A stretch of DNA of 64,000 nucleotides from Tetrahymena elliotti 4EA (GCA_000231825.2 JH720331.1:695586-759585), one strand, 5' to 3'; numbered from the stretch's first letter, positions 38,895 to 52,860 are shown. Program-made: numbers and translations. Notes: generated from the sequence alone by a model not told the origin.

Positions 38895-41083
38895 ATGGAT
38901 AAAAAACTTGACAACTTTCTTAGCTTTGTTTATGAGCTAAATGATTCCCTTCAATTCAATAAATTCAGTGTCAATATTAATTTAATTTAACTGATGCAGT
39001 GGCCTTTTAAGTAGCAGTTTCCTGAGGTTGGATTTAAATATTCTTCTGAACTTTTAGAGCACCTTTTCTATAGATATGAAAAGAGGATGACAACTTAAGT
39101 AGAACATCTAATAATAGACTCTAGGTAACTCTAGCACCTTTAGATAATATCAAATTCTAACAAAAACTATATTTAATAGTTTTTATTATAAAATTTTAAT
39201 CATTTCTTTCACCATTTCATTTCTAATAGTAAAGATCTTTATTTAATAAATGAACAAAGGTATTCTATTATAAAGAAGGAGCTATCAAAGGATATAGCTA
39301 AATTTTGTGAGGATATCTACAACCTTTAGTCAATATACTTGGATTTAAAGTAAATTGAATTAAACTTAATTCAGCATTTTTCATTATTTAGTAAATAGGA
39401 GGAGTTCTTTTAAGTTCTCCTTGATAAAAATAAAATGAATGGTCTATATAAAATAGAATTAAAATTAATAATTTAAAATTATTTAGGTACAACCAACTAA
39501 CAAGTTAGTCAGGAGATAACATAGCTAGTATATTTTCAAGTAAAAAATGTCTTTAGAATGTTCATTTAGACTTAGAGTAATAACTTAAAAAATACTATTT
39601 ATTAATTAAGAATAAAAGCGAGATAACTCCTTAATTTTAAAAAATTTTTTAAACTTTTGTTAACAAGCATCAAAAAATCTAAAAATCTGATCAATATTTA
39701 AATCAATCAAAGGAAATTTACCAAAAGCTTTTCATTTCTTCTTAAATTGTTATTTTTTTATGAAGAAAGCAATTAATATTAAAAAATAAAAAATGCAAAA
39801 GCTAATTATTTATTCATTCATCATTTTCTATTTAAAGGAATAATTTAATTGGAGACAAAGGCTTGAAGCTGATACTTTTAAACATCTCAGATCTTCCTTT
39901 CTTAATTAATCTTAATCTTAATTTAAGGTATTTATTGCAATCAAGCTTTAAAAATAAAAAATCTTAACTTAAATCAAACAAAAAATCTTAACAATTTTGA
40001 AAATTATTTAGACAGAACGAATTAACAAAGAAATCTGCTCACAGAATATCACAAATATTATAAAAGCAGTAGCATTTAGAAACTCTTCTAGTGAATCTAG
40101 AGTAAATTAAAATTTTAATTATTTTTGGCAAATTAACAATTGTTAATTTAATAATAGACAGAACGATATTACTGATGAAGGGGCTTTCTAATTAATCTAA
40201 TCAATTCAATATCTCTCCTAATTGAAATTACTTTCCTTAAATCTAGGGTATACTATTTTATTAATAATCTAATCTCATTTAAATAAATTATTTTATTAGA
40301 TACAACCATTTTACACACTTAGAGAAACTCCGTACTCTTCGTTAATTCTAGCTACCTTACTTATAAACATTCCAATTTTCATTTGCGTAGTTTGTTATTT
40401 ATTATTAATTAAATTGTTTGCTTTCCCCTCTTAAATCTTTAAAAAAGTGGGGGGATTTTTATCAAAAACAATTGTTTTTATATTTTATTTCTAGTAATCA
40501 ATAGTTCTAAAACATATCAATTCATCTAATACACTAAATTACAAAGAATAGTCTAAATTTAGAAAATTTATTCATAGATCTAAGATCAAATGATTTGAAT
40601 GATTACTCAGTATTATTTTTAGCAGCTTCTATTCAAATATTTTCATTTTTATCAAGCTTAAATATAAATCTTATGTAATTTATTTTAACTTTAACTTTGA
40701 TATATTTATAATCTCATTTATCAGGTCTAATGAAATTGATCAGGTGAGCTTCAGAAAGCTCATTGAAATTTGCTATGGGTTTAATTTACTACAATCAGCT
40801 GTCATATCACATAAGTAAATTTTTTTTATAATTTAAGAGTATATTAGACTAATATTTTTATAATCTAAGTAGCTTCTAATAATAAAATTAAAATAACAAC
40901 AACAATCACAATTAAAAGCACTCTAAAGATTGTATCTGTCATAAATTACAAAAAAAATTGATTGAAAATAAAAGAGCTATTCTCACACTTAATGCTTATG
41001 ATAAATACATTAAACCAAACCTTATTTCTTACAAGCATGCAAATATGAATCTAAAATTAAATTGTTGGGATTTACATTATTGA
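38895..41083 (+). CDS. Leucine-rich-repeat (RNI-like) protein, many short introns
   Basis: ATG 38895, TGA 41081-41083. Introns with matching phase: 39928-40011, 40102-40157, 40248-40299, 40675-40724, 40815-40872; there is a likely acceptor at 39837, and a further intron probably ends near 39486. The N-terminal ~180 residues are helical and Leu/Phe-rich without a recognised domain. LRRs of the ribonuclease-inhibitor class follow, with almost one exon per repeat: LQNVHLDLEQ, NNLIGDKGLKLILL, LETLLVNLEQNDITDEG, LKLLSLNLGYNH, LENLFIDLRSNDLNDY and SLNINLMSNEIDQ. The tail is Asn/Lys-rich with a Cys-His segment (HSKDCICHK). Exon-repeat correspondence suggests growth by exon duplication. Function unknown beyond protein binding. 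Confidence 0.7.
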
Positions 41084-41825
41084 TAAATCTAAAATAATTT
41101 AATGTCTGAGAGAAAATATGAATAATTTTTAATTATATATAATAACTAATACTTTAATTACTACAATAATATAATGTTATTTTAAATGTAAATTTTAATT
41201 TGTCCTCTTCCTATATATATAAAATTTATTTTAAGTTCATTTCTTTTTGGCAAATTCAATTCTCAACTCTGAATAAATTTTTACTATTTGTAAAGATATT
41301 TATTGCTGTCAAAAAACTATAATAGTAAAATATTAAATTTAAATTCATAAATCTTTGTAGTAGCAAATTTTAAATTGTCAGGGTAAATACTTCATTCTTA
41401 AAAAATTTAATTAATATAAAAAATATTTTTAGACTCGATAATAGATTATTAAAAGCAAATTAAAATAATGATAAAACAGGGGTATATACTCTTTTATTCT
41501 ATGATATAGACACAAATCTTGAACTTATATAAACAGAAATAAGATAGAAGATAAGAAAATTAGTTTCTGATAAAATTATCTAAAATTTAAAAAATACATT
41601 AAATATGATAATAAAAATATTATAAAATGGTTAAATAAGTAATTTAATAAATATTCAATAAGACTGAGTGAGAAGGTAAATAACGTTATTTGATATAAAA
41701 AATATAATTAGTAATTTTTTTTGGGGTTATTTTTTGATAGAAATTAGCATTTTGTTTAATTAAATTGTAATAAACTATTAGCATAAAATTCTCCTTCAGA
41801 ACCTATTAAAAACCAAGAAAATTAA
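41084..41825. other. Gene-free spacer
   Basis: 742 bp AT-rich spacer between plus-strand genes; nothing recognised. Confidence 0.5.
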
Positions 41826-44015
41826 ATGCCTACTAGATTTTACAAAAATGCTTATAAATGTTTTAAATCGTTAGAAGATTATGACATTTTTGGTATCCCT
41901 ATATCAGTTAAGCTAGAGGGGAAAGAAAAACATAAGTCATTCATTGGCTTTTTGGCTACAGTTACTATTTTTATAGGAATATTTTTATAGTTGTTTTCAG
42001 ACATTTCCATTTTGTTTTAATATGATTTTTTCTTTGAGGAAAGCATAGTCAAAGCACCAAGCTCTTTCTTAATCAATCCTTAGGATTTTATTTTTGCTCT
42101 AGGGATATAAAATTATAAAAAGGAGTTTATTTAAGATGAAAGCTTCTTTTAAGTATCAGCATAATTTATCATCGAGAAAAAAATATTAAATAATTAAACC
42201 TAATACTATGAAGATGAGATGTAACAGATTGAAATATAATTAGTGAAATGTTCAGATTCACACTTTTAAAGATAGAATATGACAAATTATATAGGACTAA
42301 AATAAATAGACAAGCTATTTTGTTTACCAATAGACTCATAGTTATAGCTTGAAGGACAACTAGGAGCAAATATATTTAAGTGGTTGAAATTTAAAGTTAC
42401 ATCTTGTGTTAGTTCTACTTTAAATAAATGCTAAGAAAAACAAGAAATAAAAAATTAATTAAATAATGGTGGACTATTCATTTATTTTATGAATTATTTT
42501 ATAGATTTATCAAACAGCACATCAGCATTTCAGCCCAACCCACAGTATTTAGCTTATAGAACATTAAATGACACTTAAAAAAGAATAAATGTTTAGTTTA
42601 GAAAAACAAAAATAAAAACTGATAACAGTTTAATTTATTCTAACAAAATGGTAGAGGAAAAAATACTATTTAGCCAAGACAATTATCAAGTAAAAGATTA
42701 TAACGAAAATACTAAAACACTCTTTTAAATAGATCTAACACTAGAGAAAAACAAAGAATCCTTATATACTAGGAGCTATACAAGACTTATAACATATTTT
42801 TCAAAAATAGGAGGATTTTTTAATTTTCTTTACTCTGTTTGTCTTATGTTATGCTATCCATTTTCTAAAATTCTATTCAGGTAAAAGCTCTTAAATTCTA
42901 TTTTTTCATTTTAGAATAAAGAGTAACTTGAAATGAATGGATTCTTTGATAATCAACAATAAATTCAATAAATAGAGCAGCCAACACATACTTAAAAAAT
43001 AATAGCTAACACTCCTCATGCAAGTAGTATAGATTATAAAATGTCTAGAAAAAATACATTTCAAAATTTGACAGATTCTCAAGCAAATTTTAGAAAGTAA
43101 ACAAACACTTTTTTGTAAAATTGTTCAAGTAGTATGTCTCATAACTATGCAGGAAATTCACAAGAAGAGTAAAGTTAGCAAATTAAAACTTTAAAATTGA
43201 AAATTCCTTCTATTAATGATTAAGCCGGTTTTTAAGCTTATGCTAACAAAAGTAGAAGTAATAAGAAGAATGTTACAATTATCAATCTAAATGACTTCAA
43301 GAAAAATATTTTATCCAAAAGAAAAACTTTATTCAAATCTAGTGATTATATAAATTAAAAAATTATAGCCTCTTTCTTTAACACAACATACAATTAGTTT
43401 AAAGTACGCTTTATAGATATCTTTATGAGTTACTTTTGTAAAAGCAGGGCTAAATCATAGATGATCAGTTATGGACTGCACAAGCTTAATTATCACTTAG
43501 ACATTAACACTATTATTACAAAATTGCTAGAATTAGAAAAACTTAAGAGATTACTTCTTGATAAAGACTAAATAAAACTATTTGAATTTATACCTAAGCC
43601 TATTATCCATGAAGAGTAGTTTGATAGGGAAACTATGAATGGAATAACTGAACATCAGAGTTTTGCTATTTCTAATACTGGTATTCTATATGAAGATAAA
43701 CGAAACATAGCACAGAAGGCAAAAGATGCAGAAGAAGCTTACCATAGGATTATAAATTAAAGTAAGTAATCTGATATCCCAATAAACAGAAAATTACTTT
43801 AGCTTATTGATCCTAGAATTTCAAGCTAGTTTTAATAAAACACATTTTCTAAAAATTATGAGTGTTTTACAACTTCTAATTTTGAGATCAACAAAGAACT
43901 AAGTAAGGAATCTAGTAAAGAGTTCAAAGAAAACAAAGATTCCATAGCCACACCAAGCTAAAAGTAGAGAAGCAACTTTTTCTCTAACAACTTCAATGAA
44001 TCAATTAAAGACTGA
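41826..44015 (+). CDS. Ciliate-type two-span membrane protein
   Basis: ATG 41826, TGA 44013-44015, 729 residues in one frame. Residues ~37-57 (SFIGFLATVTIFIGIFLQLF) and ~329-348 (GGFFNFLYSVCLMLCYPF) are hydrophobic spans enclosing a ~270-residue loop with several Cys, so the loop probably faces the lumen or outside. The start has the pattern LEDYDIFGIPISVKLEGKEKHKS, which I know from large families of uncharacterised transmembrane proteins in Tetrahymena and Paramecium. The long C-terminal tail is polar and includes LELEKLKRLLLDKDQIKLF, another recurring motif of that family. No enzymatic domain is seen. A GT-AG pair at 42881-42914 could mimic an intron, but the frame is open without removing it, and removing it would break phase. 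Confidence 0.75.
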
Positions 44016-45651
44016 AAAATAGTCACCTATCATTTGAAATAAAAAAATATTGATTTTAAGATATTACTCCACTAAACGATAGAAAATCTAAATCTCTTTG
44101 TTTAATACTTAACACTTTTTAATTATTAATTTTATTTATATTTTTTTTATGGTTTTATAAAGAAATTCGAAAATTCTATTATTTAAAATTTTCTTTTAAA
44201 TTTTTTCTTTTTTAAATCAGACTAGCTGTTAAGTATTTATTAAAAAAGATTGCTAATTCATAGTTTTAAGCTCTTACTTTTAATCATAGAAATTTTCAAT
44301 TCTTTAATTGATATATTCTCTTAAATTTCAAATATATTTTTCTTTGTAAAATCATACTTAGTTATAATATTTATTTTATTTTTTAATAAGATACTAATTG
44401 ATAATTTTTGGTTATTAAAAAAGTTGTAATTAGTACATTCAAAAACAAAAATTTTTTTGAGTACATAATGGAAACAGACAGTATAAGTGTATTTAAAATA
44501 ATTACTATTATTAATTAATTCTTTAGTTGAAATAAAAGAATGATATTACATTTCTACTTTTAAGTGTAAATTTATTAAGTGAAAAGAATTGCTTCTTAAT
44601 TAACTTGAAATCAGAAAAAGTAAAATTTATGAAAGTAAGCAGCATTCAATAAAAAAAAATTTTTAGAATTAGGTATAATTAGTTTACTAAATTTTGATAG
44701 TTAAGCTAGTTTGGTTTTGGCTTCAAATTTTTTGATAAAGAAACTAGATAAATAATCTAAGTGTGCTTATTGAATAATTATTTCTATTACTTCTAATGTA
44801 GATTCTAATTAATGTTACAGTAAATATTGTTAATTTTTCTAAATTTTTAATTGCTAAATTTATCATCAATTCATTTATTTGGAGGATAAATTAATTATCT
44901 TGGTAGAATGTAATTTGTGATCTGAAATAGATGAATGGCTAAAATTTAATTTTTAGTTGCAATTTTTTTCTCTTTTCTTTTTTCCCCCCTTTAATAATAG
45001 TAAAATTAATTTAAGAGATTTTCTCACATACTTTAACTTTAGAAAATTATTTAAAAATACTGAATAGCATATTCAAGTTCACTATGAAATACTTAGCAAG
45101 ATTTTTCTTTATATTTTTGGGGGTAAATTTTAAAAATTAAAATGATTACAATATCCGTACTTCCTATTTCTTTAGAGGATGTGCTTTTTTACTTAATAAA
45201 TGGGATATTTGATGCATTCATGATAGTGTATTTAGGAGCAAAAAATTAATTAAAATTCTCCACAAATTTTTGTAAAAAATGAGAAAAAATGAGAGAAGAT
45301 AAGACAGAGATAATTTGTTGCTCTTAAAAGCATAATTTATGTTAACAAGTTAGAACAATCTTACAATCACAATATTTAATAATCGTTTTAGATGCAAAAT
45401 TTATAAAATTGAATGATGGTGAATTAAAAAAAAGAATAGGCAATGATAAATACAATATTAAAACTTTTAATTAAGTCTTGTTTAAAAAAATTATATGGAA
45501 ATTTATTAAGTAAGGATATCTAATGCTTTTATTATCAAAAAGTTAATCTGTAACTCACATCAATCATAAATCACAAATCTCGATTATTAATTATTAACCA
45601 AAATATTTATAATCAAATTCGTAAAATAAAAACTAATAATCAATAAAGACT
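44016..45651. other. Gene-free spacer
   Basis: 1.6 kb of AT-rich DNA between plus-strand genes. No coding frame, RNA gene or repeat that I can support. Confidence 0.55.
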
Positions 45652-48059
45652 ATGATTTCTCATAATTTCGTGCGTGGTAATCATTCTGAAAATGCAAAGC
45701 TTCAAAAAACTCTCCGCTTGAAAGATGAGATTCATAATTAAGTTGAATAAAAGCATTCTATATCTCCTTTTAGTAGAAATTAGAATTCTACATCTTTTTA
45801 CCAACCATCTCAATCAACTATTGAAAGCAAATCCTAGATCTTTTTAGATAGCAATTAAACTAAATATCTTTCAACTGATAGAAAATCTTTACAGAAGTAA
45901 TCCCTCCACACAAATAATTATAGTAATTTAAGTTTTTTCATGTCGGAGGGGCACTAAAATTCTGCAGAGTAAAGTTTATTCTAAAATACATAGATATAAA
46001 AGTAGGTAGAAAACACAAAATCGGTTGAATAGCTTTCATAGAGAAGATGTTATACACCAAATTAAATAAGGAGCGTAAAATAATATGATGACTGTCTATA
46101 AAACTCAAATTTTTAATAAAATAATACATCTAATATGTAATAAGAGAACAATTTAAATGTTTATGGCAATAAAAATCTTGAATTTATGTATTAGATAAAG
46201 AGTAGAAGAATCTCTAGAAGACACTACGATACCTAAAATCATTAAAAAATAGATAGTAAGAAATAAGATTAACTATTGGCCTTATAAGAAGATAAAAAAA
46301 CAATAAATCATTAACTAGAACAAACTAATATGAAAAATTCAAGCTTATTAACTTAAAATTAAATCAATGAATAAGATATTCAATATTTATTGCAGAACAA
46401 CTACAAAATAATTCCAAAAAAATAGTTTTAAGAAATAAGTGAATTATAATCATAGTAAAATAATTTATCTGATATGAAAAGAAAATTTTTTAATAGTAGG
46501 TGTGAATGGAAATAAAGATTGATTACTGATATTAATGAATAGATAAGCTAAACAGAAACTATTTAAAATGAAAACATAAATAAAATTAATAAAAACAAGT
46601 TGAATCCTCTGAATATTAAATGTTAAACTGAAGGTCCTTCAAAGAGAAATTCAAAAGAAGAAGAATAAAGCAAAGAATTATTATTTTAGCAATAATATAG
46701 TAACCAAAAGGTTATAAACATGTTAAATTGCATGGAAAATGCCTCTACATCAAAATAAGAAGACAAACCATCTTTATTTGAAGTAATTAAAAATTGTGGT
46801 AAAGAAATAGTTCCACATCCCAGAAATCTCCCCACAAATATATTTTCAGATCAAATTAACTATTTTGATTTACTGAAGAAATTATCTAACAATTGCAAAA
46901 AGACTGAGTATAGATCAATCTCTACAAACCCCAAATCTAAATAAGATGCAAATATTTTTATTCAAGAAAGTCCTTTGAAGTAAAAATCTTCTCCAAAAAA
47001 ACTTAATAATATAAACAACCAAAATCCTATTTGTTTTTAGAAAGATGGTTAAGTTTCTACAGATAATAAGTGTGATAATTTAAATCAATAAATCCATGAT
47101 AAATCTATAGATTTGTTAAATGTAACTTTGAAACCTTAATAAATGCAAATTAACAAGGGAATTTTCAATTCAACTAAATTCTATGGGAGGTTAAGCTCAG
47201 TGAAAAGAAATTAATCAAAGGTATTTATTTTTTTATAAATTTAAACATTTTTCCCCCCTTAGATTCATTACTTACTTTTTTTACTATTGTGATTATCTAA
47301 GTATTAATTCATTAACTCAATAAAAAATAAATTTGTTATAATAATAAATAGGAAAATACAAAAAAATACTAAGAGGTCAGCTTATTGTAAAAGAAAAACT
47401 AAATATAGATTCAAGATAGCTTGTATCTCTAATAGCAATAATTAAATAAATCTGTGAATTATTTTGAAAATAGAAAAATTTTTAATTAAGATATTAAACA
47501 TCAGAACTTTGTTCATGATTAACAAAATCATCTACAAAATCACTCGAAATTAGATTCAAACATATAAAAATTGAGTGTTTTATCATCTCTCAATTCTTTA
47601 GATTTAGAACCTGTGCAATAGTTCTCATAGGATTTTTTGTAAAGTTTTATAGAAAAGTAAAATAAAATCAATACATTTTATACTCGCTATAATCAGAAAA
47701 AATTTAAGGAATCTCCTGTAAAAAGTGTAAAACAAAATTAACATATGTAATAAGCAGAAACATAAATTAAAATTAACTCTATCAGTCCCTAAAAAAATTA
47801 ATTCAGTCCTGTAAAAAATAAATCTTTTGTACATGATAATTCTAAAAAGGAAACAAATCCTCACATTCTTTCTCCTCTCATTTTGCCATCTTAAAAAAAG
47901 ATGGAAACAAACAGATATAATTAAATACACTCTAAAATGGCATACTGTAAAAAAGAATCAGATTTAATGCCCTGGGATTACTCCCAAAGAGATAGTCATT
48001 TAAATGATATTGATCTATATTTGAATTTAATGGAAAATACAAGCTTAATTCAAGGCTGA
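45652..48059 (+). CDS. Low-complexity polar protein, unknown function
   Basis: Two exons, 45652-47220 and 47352-48059, with a 131-nt intron (47221-47351); both exons are whole codons, 758 residues. No domain recognised. Ser/Asn/Gln/Lys-rich throughout, with SP motifs in the second half (KESPVKSV, FSPVKNKS, HILSPLILPS) that look like proline-directed kinase sites. The C-terminus is distinct: KKESDLMPWDYSQRDSHLND followed by a hydrophobic-acidic end. No membrane segment or signal peptide. Standard-code ORFs on the minus strand here are shadows. Confidence 0.7.
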
Positions 48060-49020
48060 TTAATATTGAATAATTTTTTCTCTCTAAAAAAATTCAGATA
48101 AAAATAATAAATTTAATTTGATAATCTTAAAAAAAATACTAATGATTTTACTCATTTTTACTGACAAACTTTAACTTAACTAATAATTAATACTAATTAT
48201 ATAAATACACTATTACTATTTCACTCTCAAATTCTTAAAATTAAATTATAACATTATATACTTTACTACTTTATGTGTCTAAAACTCTTATTTGCCTTTA
48301 TATTAATTAACATCAATAATCATTATTTAAAATCTAAAAAAATATTTGATTATAATCACTTCTTCAAGAAATAAAAATTATTGTTTATTTAAATTTTAAA
48401 TTTTTATTTCATTTAGAAATATCTTCAATGTAATATTCCTAACATCCATTTATCAAATTCGAATATTAAAAGAGAGAGTAAATTCTATAAAATTACATAT
48501 CTTTTTCTTAATAAGAAAGAAATTAACTTTTTTCTGAAAGTAATTAATTTATCAAAGCCCTTCTATTATTTTATTAGCAAATTAATTTGAGATACTTACT
48601 GTTTGAAATTCAATTAAAAATAGATTAAAAAAATCACTCTATATATAATCTACACTGAATTTTGTAAATATTATTTCTTATTTTCAGTTTAAAATCAATT
48701 TAATTTTTGATTTGATGAATATTTGAATTTCCTTATTTTAACAAAGAGTTGCTTAAATAAATTAGAATAAAAAAGTTTGAAATAAGATTATGAGTTTTTT
48801 GTATGAAGAAATTTATTTTTTATGTTAACAATGAACAACTAAACAAATTAATGGATAGTAATAAGAATTATAGAGAGTAAATTAATTATTATTTATTTGT
48901 TTGCTTATTTTATAGTAATATAGTCTTATTAATTTAATTATTTGTTTATACATATTAATTTAAGATATATTTATTTTTCTAATTTCTGTAATGTCTTTGC
49001 TATTTATTTTACATTGTTTT
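48060..49020. other. Gene-free spacer, convergent 3' flanks
   Basis: 961 bp between the stops of convergent genes. AT-rich; a plus-strand ORF entering at 48942 is an antisense shadow of the minus-strand gene. Confidence 0.5.
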
Positions 49021-52000
49021 TCATGAGTAATTTGATAGATCATGAAGTGAATATTTTTTATATGGATGGAAAATATTTGGGTTGTAATTGTGATTATTTG
49101 GATTTGTTAAGCTACCATTGTATAATGGACCATTTTGGTACAGATTATTTCCATCATCGCTGCCATTAAGGTTCAGCTGAAGTTGATTATTGTTTTAATT
49201 TAGCAACCTTTTCCTGTTATTCATATCTACAAAGAAACTATCTTGCCTACTACGATCTCTACTTCTAAAACTTTCCAATGTAAAACTGTTATTCATTTAA
49301 GTGCTTGAAATTGCAATTTAGTTACTACGAGTAACTTTCATGCTTAGTGCATTATCAAGACTTTCAGGTCGATGCCTACTTTGATTGGGTTCCACTTAAA
49401 GAAGACTGCTTGGTGTTCTTATAGGCATAGATTAATTAAAATTATCATTTGGTATTGTACTAAAATTAGATGGTATAATTATTGGAGTGTTCAAATTTAT
49501 CATACTTTAAATAGCGCTAGGCACATTGTTGGAATTACTATTTAGATAAATCTAGTTTTATTAACTGCTTCCTTGATTCATCATATTTTACTAATTCTCT
49601 TTCAAATTTTATAGGAAGAGAGCACTATCAGGAGAAAGAAGCAAGTTTGAACTTTTTTAATTCTTTGAGAAGTGATAGATTTCATTTTTAGTATATTTAT
49701 AGCAAGATAAACCAATAAATTCTTCTTCTTCAGGCACATCCTCTTCTCTCTATTCTCTATGCACTGATGCTCTAAATCTCTACTTTAAATTACGAATTGC
49801 CAAAATATCTGCATACATTTCATAAACTATTCTTGTTCCTGTTTCTTGTTCACTATAGATTTTTGGAAAGTAAGGTCCTAGTTTAGCAATAATCTTTTAA
49901 TTGACTTTCATGCCTATTCCAAGACCTTTTTGCTTACTAGCAGGATTAGCAGTAGTGATATTTTAGAAGTAATTTGAAAAGCTGCTAAGTTTTCTAAGCT
50001 ATTTTTAATGATTTTATGATTTTTTTCTTAAAGATACAACTTAGATATGTCCATTATGACTAGAGTTATTTAAATTATTATTATTTATTTCATCAGCTAT
50101 CAAATTATCATTTACTCCTGGACCACTATCCATAATTTCAAATCTAAAAGTTTTAAAACCAAAATTCATATAAGGTTTTACAGCAAGAGAAATATATCCC
50201 TTTGAGACGCAATCTAAAGCATTTTGAAGGTAGTTAAATAAAACTTATTTAATTCTACGCTAATCTTGAATCATTTAATACTCCTCTCCCAATAGATCAG
50301 AGAAAAAAAACATTATTTTTTTCTACTTGCACTTCTCAAGCATAACATCACACACTTCATTCAGTAATTTTCTTAAAGAAAAGCTTCTAATTTTTGTATT
50401 TCCCATGGCAGAATTATTTAGCAGATTTTAAGGTGTATTTTATGGGACGCCCATTTTAGGATTACTGCTGTTTTTATTATTTTAATTACTGTTGGGTTAA
50501 TTATTTGTTTAGCTGCTACCAGGATTACAATGAAAACTATATTATCCATTTTCTATGATCTGTAATTCATTCTCAATACTATTTTGAGGGGATAGTTACT
50601 GGTAAAAGGAGTCTTTTTTTTTAGGTTTTGCTGCTGAATTTAGCTCCTTTTTAGGTTGATAATTTGATTCTTTAGCTTACTCTTTTTCTTTGTTAGAAAT
50701 ACCTTTTTCAAAAACAAAATCTAATATATTATGGATGCCTGTGAATATACTCATAAGGGAATATTTCAAATCATAATAATAATTGCTTTAACTTATAGGT
50801 ATTGCTAATTATCCTATTTCAGTAGATAATCTGATTATTCTATCTTAAAAAAAATATAAAGTGTCTTTAAAAAGCTCACGATATTGCTTTCTTGTTACTT
50901 TGAGCATCTTGATAACTTCTTATTCTTAATTATTTTCTACATTAATAAGAAGAAGAGGTTCATTGACTGAAAATTAAAACACTTGTATTTTATATTAGCA
51001 TTTAGTAAAAGGTTTATTCTCCCAATCTTCACAATAATATCCTTTGAGTATTTCTACAAACCTTTAATTTTAAATGTGAAAATTATTAACAAATCTATTT
51101 AAGGAATTAATAATTTGGTTGGTTAAATATTTACTTTTATCCTTGCTCATATTTTACTGATGATTTCTTCTTAACTATACTTCTCGACGTAACCATTTTT
51201 TTAATTGAAGGATTTCTATCAGCTTTTGAAGGAGAATTTGAATCAAGATCATCAAAAGGACTTTCGTGTTCCTGCAAAGATTTAATGTCATTATTAAAAT
51301 TGTTATTTATACTCATTTTCTTATTTTGTACAGGTAATGGTTTTATATTCATCTCTTGTCTAAATTTTTTTTCTTTTGCGATGGCATGGTGCTTTTCTAA
51401 AATAAAATCTCTTAGAGTTTTTTTTGAATTAGGAATATCGAGTCTTATTTTTTGCATAAATTGATTGAAAGACTCATCATTTTAAATCTTGAAATTCTAC
51501 TGAGCTTCTTGATTTGAAGCATTCAAACTGATTTCACCTGTTATGGCATTGTATTTAGAGATGATAATGTTTATTGGCAGCACTTCATCAACTATGACAT
51601 TCCACTAATCCTTCTATTTTAAATTCAAAAAAGTTTCTCTTCTTAATTTCTCATTCTTAAACAAGTTGAATATCGATAAGATACCTGTTAAATAAAAGAA
51701 TATCTTTAAATATTGATATTATTAGTTAGCTCAAAATATTAATTTTCTTTGAATTTAGCAGTAAGCAAAATTAATTAAATTTATTAAAGTCAAGGCAACC
51801 ACATTTTCTAATAATGTATTAGAGTGAATATTATTCTATTTGAATTATTTTATGCCTTAACTTTTTATTTTTAACATTACACTTTAACTTTTTGAAAAAT
51901 TGACTCATTAATTCTAAATAATAACTTTAACAATCCATTTTATCTTGATTAAGCTCAAATTGTAAAAAAATTATAGAATTGTCTTAAGGGAGGTTTAAAA

Positions 52001-52860
52001 TTAGTAATTTTTAATTACTAAAAATGCTGAATGAATTCATTAAAATGCTGAACTAAATTGTAAAAAGAAAATTACTTTTAACCTCATTTTCTATTTGTAA
52101 AAATTGTAATTGTTAATGGTTTGACTGAATTAATCCATGGTTTTCAAAGTATTTAAAGATTTTTCTTAAATTTTTGCTATTTTTAACAGCAAATTTTCAA
52201 ATATCCTTTTAATCGAACAAATGTTTGAATTTAAAAAACTCATTTATTAAAAAATACACCATCAAACTTAAATTTACCTGATAATATGCATAAAAGAACT
52301 GCGATACATACATCCTACCAGTACTAAGAGCTATTATCTATTGAAACTATTGAAAATACTAGTATAATGATTCTGCTTGACAAAATAAACATTAGATCCC
52401 AAAAGAAAGTATTAGTTCTCATAAATAAAAGGAGAGAATAAATATAGATATCTTCAATAAATATTAACTATCCAGTAGTAAGCATTTTAACTATAGAACT
52501 TAGAAATACACAATAGCAAAGAGTGCTATATAAATTGAGCATAAATAATACATTTTTTAGATATTTGAGGTCTTATTTAATTTAGAATAATACGAAGCAA
52601 TGAAGTGATGCGTTAATAGCTAAAAGAATAACACTAGTTATTTTTGACTCATACCCAACTTAGATGCATCCCGCTATGCTTGCAATAATAATTACAACGA
52701 CTGCTAAAAAGTTAATTGCTTTGCCATCCATAGATCTATCTTCCTAGTACTATTTTTCTAATTCTGCGTTTCTGAATCTGAGACTATATGGCCTTAATTA
52801 ATACTTACTGAAATTATTCTGAAAGTATGTAACTTTCATGCCCTTTTTAGATGCTTTCAT
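49021..52860 (-). CDS. Membrane-anchored histidine-kinase-like protein lacking the H-box His
   Basis: ATG at 52858-52860, TGA at 49021-49023. Exon 1 (52278-52860) encodes a short cytosolic start and about five hydrophobic spans (e.g. NFLAVVVIIIASIAGCI, VLFMLNLYSTLCYCVFL). A 593-nt intron (51685-52277) joins in phase to GILSIFNLFKNEKLRRETF. The catalytic ATP-binding domain is clear: N box RRIKQVLFNYLQNALDCV (~50,250), G1 DSGPGV (~50,120), G2 GLGIGM (~49,920). The H-box position reads NYYYDLKYSLMSIF where SHELRTPL is expected, so the phospho-acceptor His is missing. No receiver domain follows; the ~270-residue tail is Asn-rich. Near 51,150-51,180 the frame shifts: SSVKYEQG is in one frame and SKDKSKYLTNQIINSLNRF in another, with no usable intron; the spliced length leaves one extra base. 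Confidence 0.8.

Noticed and set aside
42169..42369. 66-residue minus-strand ORF
   Set aside because: Antisense to the luminal loop of the membrane protein at 41826-44015.
42881..42914. Possible 34-nt intron in the membrane protein gene
   Set aside because: Removing it breaks the reading frame, while the unspliced frame is open and continuous.
47625..47930. 101-residue minus-strand ORF
   Set aside because: Antisense to the second exon of the 45652-48059 gene; no domain and poor composition.
48942..49169. 75-residue plus-strand ORF rich in Tyr/Phe/His
   Set aside because: Antisense to the C-terminal coding end of the histidine-kinase-like gene.
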